Part shown: positions 1-11,018 of the stretch, in pieces
Numbering within the stretch: the first letter of the stretch is position 1
Layout of the letters: every line of letters begins with the position of its first letter
Assembly (NCBI RefSeq): GCF_943734655.1
Contig: NC_071355.1
Span: 237,054,027 to 237,118,026, forward strand
Source of the DNA: Sabethes cyaneus
Lineage: Eukaryota; Arthropoda; Insecta; Diptera; Culicidae
Length of the DNA stretch: 64,000 nucleotides
Direction: 5' to 3'
Translations under genes and position numbers: made by a program
The notes under the pieces: generated by a model
The model's database searches: none
Seen by the model: only the letters and a program-made list of their open reading frames with translations
What the model was told of the DNA's origin: nothing

Positions 1-509
1 TGTACTCTGCTGGGGAGAAAATCAACGGTTCTTTACCAGCTTGGAACAGAGGGAGCAATATACTGCACAGGGTGCTCTGGTACCGTGCAGGCTCCGTTCG
101 ACCTTGGGTAACTTTTTTAGACCCCCCCAAGCATTCATCCCTAGGCACGGGTCGCGTTACACCGAGGATTGGGGTCCTCCTCCGCACTTTGCTCAGAATG
201 TAGCATGCTCCTTGACTACTTGCTACATTGAGAGCAAAAGATTTTTACAAGATTTGCCGCGGAAGAGACTCGATGTGCAGTTCCGGATGGATCCACCATA
301 AACTTACCATGGAGCCATCCGGAGCTGCACGCCGAGCGACAAATCTCAACACTCCTCCTTTATCCTGGCTTGTGACAGACAGCTCGGGTCCCGATCCAAT
401 TTCCCCATCACTTGTTCACTCTTTTTAGGGAGCCACCCGTGGCGGTTCATCAGCGAAGGTCCGTCACTGGCGGAGTTCAGATATATATAAGAAGCCAACA
501 TAGCCCGAC
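1..509. other. No gene recognised
   Basis: Only short overlapping open frames occur here, and none resembles a family I know. The stretch ends against the copia-like fragment and could be its decayed upstream part, but I cannot align it to copia. Confidence 0.3.
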
Positions 510-915
510 CGAACCCAAAACGTTTCATGAATAGCTATTTCCAGTCCACAGTCCGTCAAGTGGAAATGGACGCAATGGACGACGAGATGCGTTGCACCAG
601 GAAAACTGCACTTGGGAGCTAGTGGAGTTGCCTCCGAACAGGAAACTAATTGGGCAAGGGTTTTGCCAAAGATCTGGGACAGAATACGACCAGGTCTTCG
701 CTCCCGTAGTGCAACAGGTAACATTTCGAACAATGTTGACTATCGCAAGTAAGAGAAAGATGATGGCCAAGCAAATCGACATCAAAACCGCTTACCTTCA
801 CGGGCGACTTGAGAAGCAGGTTTATATGCGGCAGCCGCCGGGCTGTGAGAACAAAGATCGGAAATAAGTCTGCCGGTTGAAGCACAGCTTGTATGGGCTA
901 AACGAGGCTGCTCAC
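510..915 (+). pseudogene. Ty1/copia reverse transcriptase fragment
   Basis: This is a degraded piece of a Ty1/copia polyprotein covering the start of the reverse transcriptase. Recognisable copia blocks appear in order: TWELVELPPNRK, then GTEYDQVFAPVVQQVTFRT, KQIDIKTAYLHG, and VYMRQPPG. The frame breaks near 590, where AMDDEM and TWELV lie in different frames. An in-frame TAA at 865-867 is followed by the copia-like SLYGLNEAAHV. The catalytic YVDD box and the rest of pol are missing. The fragment stops at a T-run near 916, where the 3' end of the neighbouring R1 element begins. It cannot encode a working enzyme. Confidence 0.85.
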
Positions 916-1016
916 GTTTTTTTATATTGTTTATGCAGGGAGAAAATCTTCATAGACAGTACCTTCACGGTGCCGAATCGGGCTGCACAATCAGCCCATT
1001 ACTGACCTTGGCTAAG

Positions 1017-1990
1017 TTATGTCAGGCCCTGTCGTTGCAAACGTTCTAGCCGCTGCAACTCCGTTATCACATCCGTTGCCGCCCTATCGACGGTACCCCA
1101 TGCGCGCTGTTCAGCGCACATTCTCTGCACGATGTTGTCGGCATTGGTGTCTTCTCCAACGACCGCCAGCATCGCCCGCCAAGTGGCCGCGAAACGCGGG
1201 CAGTGAAGCATCACATGCTCCGCCGTTTCCTCGGCTACCGTTCTAACGGGGCAAAAGGGTTTGCTCTTTACCTCGCTATGTCTTCTACCGATCCAGGACG
1301 AGATGTTCTAGATCAGCCTATGGGTCCACCTGCCGTGATCAGTGCGATCCCATTCCGCCTGGTAACGCCAAATAGAGTCCAGCCTAACTCTGTCCCTAGC
1401 GCCCCTGACGTTCCTCTGTCTATGGCACTCGATGTCCTCACCTAGAAGTATGCATATGGGAATCATGGATGCAAAAACCCCAATCGCACCCAACGATATG
1501 GCACGGTAGCCGCACGCAACGCGCAATGCTAACAGTCTGAACACCTTGTTCAGACATGCCTGATAGCGCTTACTCTCCAAACCCGTGCCCATGCCGGTGC
1601 ACCATACCGTACCACTAACACGGCAACGCGGGCCATCAGGCGTCTCTTACTGCTGCTAAGACCGTAGCCGTTCGGCATGATCTTGGACAGTGCAGTAACC
1701 GCCGTTGATGCTTTACCACAAGCATGATCCACATGGCTGTGGCTGGTGAAGTTCAACCTGTTGTCTGCCATAACACCCAGGTACTTCACACTTCAGTTGC
1801 AATCACCTGTCCTCCAACGATTTTCAACACTTTCCACCACAGGCGTCAGTCTGCTTAGGATTACCCGCTCTAGCAATTTGCCTTACGTGTCTAATACGCA
1901 AATTGTACGACGAGGGATCACCAGGTAGTTTCCCCGGCTTTAGCAGCAGTACCAATCTTGACTTTCCATTTGTCTGGAAATTCACCGTGT
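1017..1990 (-). pseudogene. R1 copy A ORF2: RT thumb and C-terminus
   Basis: This is the distal part of the R1 ORF2. In minus-strand order one sees the RT block LLKPGKLPGD, the thumb segment KYLGVMADNRLNFTSH, the YGAPAW segment, the LNKVFRLLALRVACGYR segment, and the C-terminal block MMLHCPRFAATWRAML ending at a stop at 1017-1019. The same blocks occur in copy B on the plus strand at about 15070-16290. The pieces lie in several frames, so the ORF is broken. The region with the catalytic FADD box, which copy B retains, is missing here. Confidence 0.8.
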
Positions 1991-2420
1991 ACCCCCGTTG
2001 GTATGACTTCTTTAATCTGAACATTTTTAATTGTACCCCGGTGGTATGAATGCGTTCACATTAAAAACCGACCAAGCGTCACTCATAATCGACGTTAAAA
2101 AAAAGCAAAAAATCTTAATGCGTTTCCTCTTGCTCCGGAGCTTTGGCAACACAGCTCATATGAAACCTACCTCTCTCCAGCACTCAAAGTAGACCATTTT
2201 AGTCGAAACTTCCGAGTCAATTTCGTCTTCTACAAACCAAACCTTTAGAATTCGTGCATGTTTGAAATGTTTTCAAAACGTTTGTTTTCGTCAAATCAAA
2301 ACAACAAGTTCATAGGGTGCGCGTCTTGCGCGTATGTGAAAATTAATAGAGTTGCCAAATATTCAGATTAAAAATGAACTCGCCCAATCTGAACGAGCTG
2401 TTTTTCATATTAGCGGGGGT
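1991..2420. mobile_element. 430-bp TIR element inside R1 copy A
   Basis: This segment interrupts ORF2 of R1 copy A relative to the uninterrupted sequence of copy B at about 15040-15060. Its ends are imperfect inverted repeats, ACCCCCGTTGGTATGA on the left and ACCCCCGCTAATATGA reading in from the right. It has no coding capacity. Both flanks carry GTGTA, which may be a 5-bp TSD, but the exact element end is ambiguous by a few bases. A MITE is the simplest reading; the superfamily is unknown. Confidence 0.6.
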
Positions 2421-3602
2421 TGAGTGTACCTCTAGGCAGTTCTAAAGCGTCTCTCTAAACGCCGCTTTGAGTGCCTCGTTCGGAATCCCGTCATGACCGG
2501 GCGCTTTCTTCGTTTTTCAAACCCCTGGCAATTACGATGAGTTCCTCATTCGTGACCGGAATTAGGACATCATTCGATTGACCGTACGGGGCCGGAGGCC
2601 ACCAAACTGAATCGTGTTGCGGAAAGAGCCCTTCCACGATGACTTTCAGCTTTTGGGGGCAGGTTTCCTGCGAAGTGGATGTACTCTTCATCTTTTTCAT
2701 CACCATCTGGTATGCACCACCCCTGGGGTTCCAATCCGCATCGCGGCATAGCTCCTGAAAACAGGATTTCTTGCGACGCCTAACCTCCTTGTTGAGCGCC
2801 AACCTGGCTGCTCTAAGTTCGACCCCCCGAGCTTCAGCATCTGCATCGGTCCGCGCCCTCTGCGCTAGCCTTCTCGCTCTGTGGCACCTGGAGCGGAGCT
2901 GGCCAATGGTATCAATCCACCAGTATACCGAGCGACGACCGTTCGTTGGCTGCCCCGTCCTGAGCTTAGTGGTATCACATGCCCGTACTAGGACGTTGGT
3001 CAACTCACGGGCACTCAGGTTCGAGCGGTTGCTCTCTGCGCTGAGTGCTTCAACGAACAGGTCTTTGTCGAAGGACTTCACTTTCCATCTCCTCCCTGCC
3101 GACTTCAACTCGCGTGGCCGTGGCAGCCGTCGTTCAATCGTGTACCGTATAGCTTGGTGATCGCTATTCGTGACTCATCTGACACCGCCCAGCCCATGTT
3201 GGCAAACAACGTTGGGCTGCAGAAGTTAATATCGATGATCGCTTGTTGTACCCCCCCCCCCCCCCTACAAAAGGTACTGACGGATCCCACGTTAGCCAGA
3301 CTTACACCCAGCTTGGACAGAGCTTCCAGCAAGCTTTGTCTTCTAGGGGTAGTGTACCTGCTACCCCATTCGACAGCCCAAGCATTGAAGTCTCCTCCAA
3401 TGACAACGGGCTTGCGGCCTGTGAGCTCGTCGGTGAGCACGTCTGGCATCCGGCCAAACTGCTCCGGCGACCACCTAGGTGGAGCGTAGCAGCTACAGAT
3501 GCAGACGCCATTGACCACAACAATCACGAACCCTTCTTGATTGGACGAAACCACCTCCTGGATCGGGTATCTACCCATCAAAGCAATCTCTGCCATCCGA
3601 CC
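2421..3602 (-). pseudogene. R1 copy A ORF2: endonuclease and linker
   Basis: This part encodes most of the apurinic-like endonuclease and the linker into the RT. Endonuclease features include CSCYAPPRWSPEQF, the catalytic-loop motif GGDFNAWAVEWGS, and the distal GWAVSDES, which stands where R1 endonucleases usually have a catalytic SDH. Downstream is a basic Arg-rich linker (about 3108-2700) and the start of the RT domain. A frame change occurs near 3105, and a C-homopolymer at 3250-3266 lies within the endonuclease. The first residues of the enzyme lie beyond the gypsy insertion at 12622-12468. Confidence 0.82.
3598..3602. repeat. TSD CGACC, left copy
   Basis: CGACC here and at 12468-12472 flank the gypsy element 3603-12467. 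Removing the element and one copy restores the R1 endonuclease frame (GRMAEIAL), so this duplication is well supported. Confidence 0.93.
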
Positions 3603-4008
3603 TGTCGTGTACTACAGAGCGTTTCTTCATTTTCGGCCGTCTGCTAAGACTTCACTCCAATGACTGGCGTTTATCGCTGAAGCGAGAAATGGTCTTACTC
3701 AACCGAATTCTCTGCTCTGCGAGTGTGAGTGAGCATTTCCAAATATTTACTCACACTCTAGCTGCTTCGGCATTGGCATAACGAATTTCAAGCCTTTGAC
3801 TGTGCAACCGAGTATTTCAAACTTCTCTCTTCTCTTTTGCGCTACATGCGAGAAGCGAGGCGATTCAATTTTTTTTCTCTTTTTTTTGCGATTTGTGTAA
3901 TGCTGTTCCCTGCAAGGAACAGATGAAAGTTTAGGTTTGTGATGACACTGGGGTAAATAGTTATTTATTTTTTTCTTTAATTCCTTTCTATAATATGCAT
4001 CTCCTACA
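3603..4008 (-). repeat. 3' LTR of gypsy element 1
   Basis: This direct repeat matches 12061-12467. On the plus strand it begins TGTCGTGTAC and ends CTCCTACA, giving canonical TG...CA termini. It contains an oligo-T pair whose length differs by one base between copies. It lies downstream of pol, so it is the 3' LTR. Confidence 0.93.
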
Positions 4009-4638
4009 ATCTCCCTCTCTCCCATTCTTCACAAAATGAATAAAGAAGTTAATGGCTTCAATTTGAATTACTGTCTCTTACAAGCCCTTAATCAGCACTA
4101 GTACGTAGTTACGTGTTTACCGGATGACATATTTTCGTTTAACATGTTGCGCTCTCTCACTAATGCAAAACTATATGGCAACATCGAATTTAAATTTACC
4201 AATACGCCCATTTCGAATTTTCTCATTGGCTCTCATTAAAAAAAATTGATTTGACCACACTTCTTGGATGTCTAAGAAGCGGCGCTTCACACTTCATCAT
4301 ACTGTATCATACCTTCTACCGATGTACTTTGATGTCGTGCGTGAGTACACCCATACGAATGCAAATAATTTGGCGAGACATGAGCATGACAGCTCATTTG
4401 TTTACTTTTAGTTTTTCACTGAGTGGAAATGCAACAGGGTCAATCTATTATTAATTAAGGTAAGTATCTAATGAAATAAAGCTTTATTAACCCTTTTGCC
4501 TTTTTAGGCTCACTTAACCACAGAACATTATTTGCTACAACAGTTGAGGGAAAGCGATATATAATATGTCGTCGATGATAAAAAAACGTTTCGCGCATCT
4601 AAAAGCGAGTGTATTTTATAGTTTCATAGGAAAACGGC
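4009..4638 (-). other. 3' untranslated part of gypsy element 1
   Basis: This stretch lies between the pol stop and the 3' LTR. It contains the polypurine tract (minus strand, about 4009-4025) and no convincing ORF. Confidence 0.6.
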
Positions 4639-6481
4639 TTACTGATAAATGTTATATAATATCATATCTTTGTAACGAGAAGGCTTACGAGTGACTCTTT
4701 TTGATCTTTCAGTTTGTTCGCTTTGCGTGGGTAAAGAATCAGACGACTGACTCTTGGACGCATTTAACAGCGGTGTTGATGGGGAATTGCATTTTCCATC
4801 GATATCGGACTCAGCATCTTCGTAATCCTCTCGTGAACTGTCTGTAAAGTTAGGTATCTTCTTTACGTCCTGGACGCTACGGGAGTATTGAATGCCCGCA
4901 TCGTTTCTGATAACCACTTTTGAACCGAGTCGCGCTAATACTGTGAAAGCTTCAGCAGAAAAAGTAGGATCTGTTTTATTCTTTTTTTGGATAGAAACCA
5001 CTACTTTGTCACCCGCCACTATGTCGCTTAACCTAGCGCCTCTATGCTGGTCAGCATACTGCTTACTTATTAATTTAGCCACTGCGTCAGAATCCAGAAC
5101 ATCATCTTTATCGACGTTACTTAAACGTGAGTCCCACAAGCTTGGGAACGTGCCTCTGTACTTCCAGCCTACTAAAAGTTCGAAAGGCGTCACTCCAAGT
5201 CTGGAATGAGGTTTCACGGTGTTGTGTGCATGAACATATTGTTGTAGTGTTTTTCTCCAGTCATTTCCAGCTACCTTTGCCGCAGTAAGGGCTTTGATAA
5301 TGCCCTGGTTCTGCCTTTCGACAGCTCCGTTCGTCTGAGGGTTTAACGGTATTGATTTATGTAGTTTGACGCCTTTAGCTTCCCAGTAAGAGATAAATTC
5401 GCTTCCTCTGAACGGAGGCCCATTATCACTTTGCATAACGAGAGGCAAACCCCAAACATGAAAAATCTTGGATAATGCTACACATGTACTCTTCGTTTCG
5501 GTAGATTTAACTTCGATAACGGATAAATATCTTGAGTATGTATCGACACATACAAGAAGCTCTCCCGAGCCGCAGCCTGGAACAGATAAAAAGTCGATTT
5601 GCAATATTTGCCAAGGTCCGTCTGGGAGTTTGCGACTTGTTAGGGGAGTTGGGGGATTCTTTTTAGAAATCACAAGACAAATCTCGCACTTTTTGACGAA
5701 TTCTTCCACATCCTTACTCATGTGAGGCCACCAAAAATGCTCCCTCAAAATACGCTTCATAGCCACGCAGCCGATATGACCTCGGTGTGCTGTGGCCATA
5801 ACCTTCGTTCGAAGTTGAGATGGTAATACGGTCTTGTCATTCTTAAAAACGATTGGTCCAAAAATCCGTAGCAATTTCGATTGAGCTTCATACCAATGGA
5901 GGTGTTTTGGCCATAGGCCGGTATTCAGTGCTGCTCTTAATGCAGAAATCTCCTGATCAGATTCTGATGCCAGCTCCACGTCTGTCCAGGTTATCTCCAA
6001 ACATCCTTCATCCAAAACGTACAACAAATGTTTATCGCTTTCGTCATCAAAGGGCTCGTCCCTTTGGGTCCTAGCTATAAGACGTGACAAGGCGTCGGCT
6101 ACATTCGAATTTCCAGAGATACGTTTCACATCAAAATTAAATGACTGGAGCCGCAAAACCCATGACTCAGCACGAGTAACGGCTCGCTTGCCGGATCTGA
6201 GCCCACTTCCAAAAATGAATTCGTTGGCCTCGGAATCTGTACGAATAGTGAAGGTCTTACCAGTTAAGTAGAAGGCAAACTTTTCTACGGCCCAAACCAT
6301 GGCCAACGCCTCCTTTTGGGTTTGCGGATATTTTCTTTCTGTTTCAGACAATACTTTTGATCCACATGAAATAATTCTCGGTTTCCTGTCTTCGTCGTAT
6401 TGGACTAGAACGGCACCAAGACCGACAGGTGAAGCATCGACGAATAACTCCGTCGCGTCGTTTGGATTAAAGTATCCCAAC
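4639..6481 (-). pseudogene. gypsy 1 pol: RNase H and integrase
   Basis: This is the distal pol of gypsy element 1, open to a stop at 4639. In order it shows RNase H (ELFVDASPVGLGAVL, then KYPQTQKEALAMVWAVEKF and IRTDSEANEF), the integrase HHCC zinc domain (HRGHIGCVAMK ... CEICL), and the integrase core with QIDFLSVPG, MQSDNGPPF and QTNGAVERQNQG giving the D, D and E residues. A Ser/Thr/Lys-rich tail follows. This part looks intact. It is separated from the RT part by a 68-bp segment with intron-like ends. I call it a pseudogene because the RT half is split by a DNA transposon. Confidence 0.88.
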
Positions 6482-6549
6482 CTTAAAAGGAAACTCAAAT
6501 CATTTTCTAGAAACGGATGACTAGTAACAAAAAATGAATCGCGTCTTAC
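6482..6549 (-). other. Possible 68-bp intron in gypsy 1 pol
   Basis: On the minus strand this segment begins GTAAGA and ends TTTTAAG, and it carries an in-frame stop at once. Joining 6550 to 6481 gives an open frame reading TISRLGYFNPND, the usual run-in to gypsy RNase H. The size and termini fit an insect intron. A short insertion or decay that merely looks like an intron is the alternative. Confidence 0.5.
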
Positions 6550-7235
6550 CGAGAGATAGTTTTTAACGCTTCAGATTTCAAATAGATGAATTCATCTTCT
6601 TCATCTTGCGACCAGTAAAATGAGTCAGATTTTGCTAGGTTTCTCAGTTTTTCAGTCTTTTCGGCCCTTCCGAGTATGAACCTCTCAGTAAAGTTCATAA
6701 GCCCTAGAAAACTTTTGACTTCTAGTTGCGTTTCCGGTCTCCGAAATTCTCTTACCGCTCTTATTTTTTCATCTTCAATTCGCATACCGTCGTGTGATAA
6801 TACAAATCCGATGAATTTTACGGATTGTTTGCCAATCACGCATTTTTTTACGTTAATGTTCACCTGATGCTCTCGTAATCTTTGAAGAACTTTTCGCAAA
6901 TTCTCATCGTGTTCCTTTCTCGTTTTACCGTGGACAATTATATCGTCGAGGTAGTTTCTAGCTCCATGACAACCCTTAAGAATTTGTGTCTGCAATATCT
7001 CCTGAAAGATATCAGGAGCGTTGCAGAGACCGAAGGGCAATCTTTTAAAACGAAAAATGGCTGACCCCGTGAAAAAGTTTGTAAGATGCCTCGATTCCTC
7101 TGCTATTTCGACATGAAAAAACGCGCTGGTCAGATCGATTGTCGAGAACCATTTTGAAGCATGTAAATCTGTGAGAATTTCCTCAAGGGTCGGCATCCTG
7201 AATGGAGTTCGAATGATCGATTTGTTAGGCCCTCT
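6550..7235 (-). pseudogene. gypsy 1 pol: reverse transcriptase core
   Basis: This segment encodes the fingers, palm and thumb of the gypsy RT. It starts at GRGPNKSIIRTPFRMP just after the DNA-element insertion. It then shows WFSTIDLTSAFFHVEI, RLPFGLCNAPDIFQ, the catalytic box YLDDIIVHG, and KFIGFVLSHDGM. The N-terminal RT residues up to LVVDL lie on the other side of the insertion, so the RT domain is physically split. Removing the insertion with one CT restores DLRGPNK. Confidence 0.9.
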
Positions 7236-8766
7236 CCCAAGTAGCACACGTTGTCACAATTGAGTCGCAGCGGCTGATATGCGACAAATTTAAATGTAAA
7301 ACTTCGGTTACAGTAACCTAAAATATAACAGTTGTGTAACCGAAATAGCGCAACTTATGTAACTAAATCTGGTTGCATTAACAGTTACTCAATAACCAAT
7401 ATGTAACATGTATAGTTACAAAATGGTTACTATTGAAGTTACACATAAACTGTAAATTGACTTTCAATTGGTGGCAAATTAGTTATCTTGTAACTTTTAT
7501 TGCATAGCGAAAATGTAGCAGGTTTATTATTTCAATCTATGGCTGTCAACGTCAAGCAGTAAATTTAACTGTTGAATATAGAAGAGTGTATAAATTATTA
7601 TTTCAACACAAATTTTAATGCAGTTTCAAATTTATGGTGAAATGCATGATTCTAGCTTTGAAAAATTCACGCGCTCTTATTTAATATAGCTTTTCGTTAC
7701 TTACTTCTTTGAAAAATTGATGTTGTAAATCAAATATAAAAATTTAAATTTTAATTTTTTGATTTTTTAAATTTATTCTTAGCAATAATGAATTAGTGGA
7801 GCATTCACCTAGAAACCATTAAAAATCAAGTTGTTTTCGCTATCACTTCTATCACAGTAAAATTCATAGCCATTTTGCCTTTGGTTCTAACTACTACACC
7901 ATCGTCCTTGAAGTTTTGTATCGTTTTCGGCATATTGCATGAAATGATTTTAAGCAGCCATTGTTCATTGTTCACATTGTTGATATCGGGAAAAGGTATT
8001 TTTTAGTGATTGTTGTGAAAAGAAAGTGTTAATTTAATATCAAAGAATAGTTTCAGTTTGAATAAAACAGTTACCACCAGTGTTAATCATAGAAGGTTAC
8101 ATTTCAGTTACATTCTAGTTGTACGTAACCTTAGCCTTCGGCCTGGTTACGGTATCGGTTATACGGTAACCAATATTAAATCTGTTGTAGTCATTTATTT
8201 CTTATGTCGTCATTTCTAAGTTACACTGTAACCTATTTTCATTGCCGGTTTCGTTTCGATGTAACTTGATCGTTTTGACGTTTGAGAATAATCATCATTT
8301 GTTTACTTAATACCAATGTCTGAACGGAGAAGATTCCAAGTACCATCAATTAAGTAAATAAACGCATTTACAAGAGCATTTCACAACCCGTGTACCAATT
8401 GTTTATCTTTACCATTAGCAATATTCTTCAGGTCTAGTTTTTCCTTAATCCGTTGTGTTTACAAGGAACAGTGAACAAATTGTTGCGAAAATGTTACTAG
8501 CCGACTTTTTTTGACTTCGTAACTGCTCGTAACGGAAAATTAACTGTTTTGCGACCAGCAAGTTGATGACAGTTCGAAAAAAAGGTTTTAATTTGGTCAT
8601 TTGGTAACTACCTGGTAACTTTTTGAGATTTTTGTCACTAGAAAACTAAAAAGTAACTATTTTTAATTTTATGTAACCTAACTCGTTACAAGTATCCTAA
8701 ATGTAACTGCTGTGCAACCTTTTTGTATTTTTTTATTTTCATGATTAGTTACAAGTGCTACTTGGG
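7236..8766. mobile_element. GTAAC-rich 1.5-kb TIR element in gypsy 1 pol
   Basis: This 1531-bp element has perfect 12-bp inverted termini, CCCAAGTAGCAC, and the dinucleotide CT on both flanks (7234-7235 and 8767-8768). Excision with one CT restores the RT frame as DLRGPNK, which fixes both ends to the base. The interior is AT-rich, has no long ORF, and is crowded with GTAAC/GTTAC motifs in both orientations. These are dense near both ends and around 8080-8170. It is probably a non-autonomous DNA transposon. A 2-bp TSD with these termini does not match a superfamily I can name confidently. Confidence 0.85.
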
Positions 8767-8768
8767 CT

Positions 8769-9560
8769 CAAATCTACGACGAGTCTGATGTCATCTTTGC
8801 CTTTGGGTACGACTAGGAGTGACGAGCAAAACGATTTCTCCATCGTTTCAGTTACTGACTCGATGATGCCCGAAAGCAAAAGGTCGTTCAATCTACGCTC
8901 AGTTTCAGCCCGAAATGCTAAAGGGATGTTAGTGAATATGTTTCTTGACGGCGGTTTAGTTTTATCATAGTTAAGAACCACAGCGGGCACGTTGAATCGT
9001 GGGAACTCTCTAGTAGACGTTAATGTGAAGATTTCACCAGGCAACAATTTGTTTGTGTCGCATTTAGGTCGCTTTTGATGAATGGGCACATCCAGTCCTA
9101 CTTGCAATACACAATATCGGATAGCGGTATTTCTACCAAGAAGCGGTCTACCATTATCAATTACATAAAACTTCTCGAAAGTCTGCGGTCGATCTTCGGT
9201 GATGAATAATTTGGCAACAAAAGTTGCCACTACCGGAACCTCGTCAACGCAAGCATATGCTTTAAGAGGCCTATCCGCACCTTGCATTATACCAAATAAA
9301 TGATCTCTTGATGCCTTATTGTTCATCAGTGCTTCAAATAAGTCTCCATTAATGGTATTCACTTCTGCACCGGAATCTATTAGGAATGCTACGCATATTC
9401 CCGCAATACATCCCGTAACAATACTGTCTTCATTTACTTTTCTATTTAATTTAAGAGAATCGCAGGGGAGCATGGTTTGTTCCTGTAAGAGGTTGCAATG
9501 ATTAGATCCAATTTGCCGGATATATTTTTTGTCGCCTAATTCTTGAATTAAAAGAACCAA
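8769..9560 (-). pseudogene. gypsy 1 pol: protease and RT start
   Basis: This is the first part of pol. The aspartic protease active site reads FLIDSGAEVNTING, with a later GRPLLGRNT segment. The frame continues into the RT N-terminus (ERRLNDLLLSGIIESV, then LVVPKGKDDIRLVVDLS), where the 7236-8766 element cuts it. The first codon of the open frame at 9560 is TTG rather than ATG, so this part was presumably expressed as a Gag-Pol fusion by frameshift or splicing. Confidence 0.87.
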
Positions 9561-9809
9561 TTCGGTCGTAACAAATACTACTTAATCTGAAAACTAGTTG
9601 ATAGTTCATTAAATCAATTTTTTTATTTCTTTTCCTCTTTTTTTAATTATTTAGTGACAAGGTAATGGCCTTAAACTCGAACAGTGTTAGCTTTCTTTTT
9701 TTTTATATAGTTTAACGTTAAGAGCAAGTAATCTATATTTTATAACAGAACTGATATTTTATAATCGCGACTGATAATCGCTACCGTTGTTGAAAACCTA
9801 GCGTAATAA

Positions 9810-11018
9810 TTAGTCACTTACGGGATTGTTCTCTCCGTGATCATTATCTTCCTTGACAAGTGCTGCAATTTTCTTGGGTTTGGGCACTGCCTCGTTTTCA
9901 TCACCATTTCGTCGCTTCAAAAAAACCGAGGATGGTGGCTCACGGCAGGCACGTTTAATGTGACCTACGTTTTGATAGTTATGACAAATCTTGGTAATCG
10001 CGTGACAGGTTCCTGGCAGATGAGTAATGCTGGTGCAACGCCAACATTGGGTTAGAATACGACCTTTTTTGCCCAAAGAACGCTGCTGGAAATTATCTCT
10101 AGCCTGCCAGTTGCGTCTGTGGTCCATTTGCCCGTAGCCTTTATAAGTTTCACGTGGACCTAGCATTTTTGTGTGATTTGAAGGACGATGGAAGGAAGAT
10201 GGTTTAGATGACCCATATGAAACGGCTGCAACCTCCGCGTATGCTGCTGCTTGGGGGTGATTTTTATTAAAAATCTCTTCATTTGCCTTATCGACCTCAG
10301 AACCGCGTATCTTTCCTATCAAGTCTGCTACCGTTCCTTCTTTCCGAACAAGTTTGCGACAAACTTCGCGAAGTTTTGAGTTAAATGCATGTAGTTGAAT
10401 AACGTCAGCAACGTTCTCAGCCAGCTGCTCTTCTTTGAAATCGCATAGTTTCGCCGAAGCAATAACTCTTTTGGCATATTTCATGTCGGACTCTCCTTCT
10501 TGTTGTTCCGTACAACGTAACTTTTGACGCTGTAGAAACCTGTATTCTCGAGATCCAAAAAACTTTTGTAGACGATCAATAGCATTAGAGTAAGGCGCGA
10601 CAACTTCATCTGGTGAACCTTGTAAAGCAGGTGTGCTGTTGAGAAGATCCATAAGCAGTGGACCGGCCCTTATTTTAAATATGTTCATTTTGGTAAATTC
10701 GTCCGTTATTCCCACTAATTGAAATGTAGCCTCCAACAGGTTCTTCCAGTCTTCATAGCACTTTCGATTGATCTCGCAGTCATTATCAGCTGGTTTGCAC
10801 TCCACGATGTGTAATAGTGATGCTACCGATAAGTTGTTAACTGATGATGCGAACATTGATTCGCCTTCGTTAACATGTCGGTCTGCTCGGTTACCGCGTT
10901 CGTCAATAACGATTGGTTTTTCAGTTCCATATTTGGCAGTTCTAGCCTTCTTCAGCTTGTTCATAAGAATAGCGTTACGGTTCCTCTCGGATGCGAGGGC
11001 CTTTTCCAACTCTTTCAC
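9810..11018 (-). CDS. gypsy 1 Gag
   Basis: This is the capsid/nucleocapsid protein of gypsy element 1, which assembles particles and packages RNA. The open frame is 402 codons, with no ATG at its start (GTG at 11018). The first in-frame ATG is about 10964, so the true start may lie there or in a spliced leader: an acceptor-like TTACAG lies just upstream. The capsid-like middle is helical and charged. The C-terminus carries two knuckles, CWRCTSITHLPGTC (canonical CCHC) and CHNYQNVGHIKRAC, in which the second Cys is replaced by Tyr. A donor-like GTAAGT overlaps the last codons. The ORF is uninterrupted. Confidence 0.82.
   Translation of the reverse strand: MKELEKALASERNRNAILMNKLKKARTAKYGTEKPIVIDERGNRADRHVNEGESMFASSVNNLSVASLLHIVECKPADNDCEINRKCYEDWKNLLEATFQLVGITDEFTKMNIFKIRAGPLLMDLLNSTPALQGSPDEVVAPYSNAIDRLQKFFGSREYRFLQRQKLRCTEQQEGESDMKYAKRVIASAKLCDFKEEQLAENVADVIQLHAFNSKLREVCRKLVRKEGTVADLIGKIRGSEVDKANEEIFNKNHPQAAAYAEVAAVSYGSSKPSSFHRPSNHTKMLGPRETYKGYGQMDHRRNWQARDNFQQRSLGKKGRILTQCWRCTSITHLPGTCHAITKICHNYQNVGHIKRACREPPSSVFLKRRNGDENEAVPKPKKIAALVKEDNDHGENNPVSD

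Noticed and set aside
3747..4025. 92-codon minus ORF in the gypsy 1 LTR, also at 12323-12622
   Set aside because: It is LTR sequence read through by chance. At 12323-12622 it fuses R1 ORF2 to the LTR and has no independent meaning.
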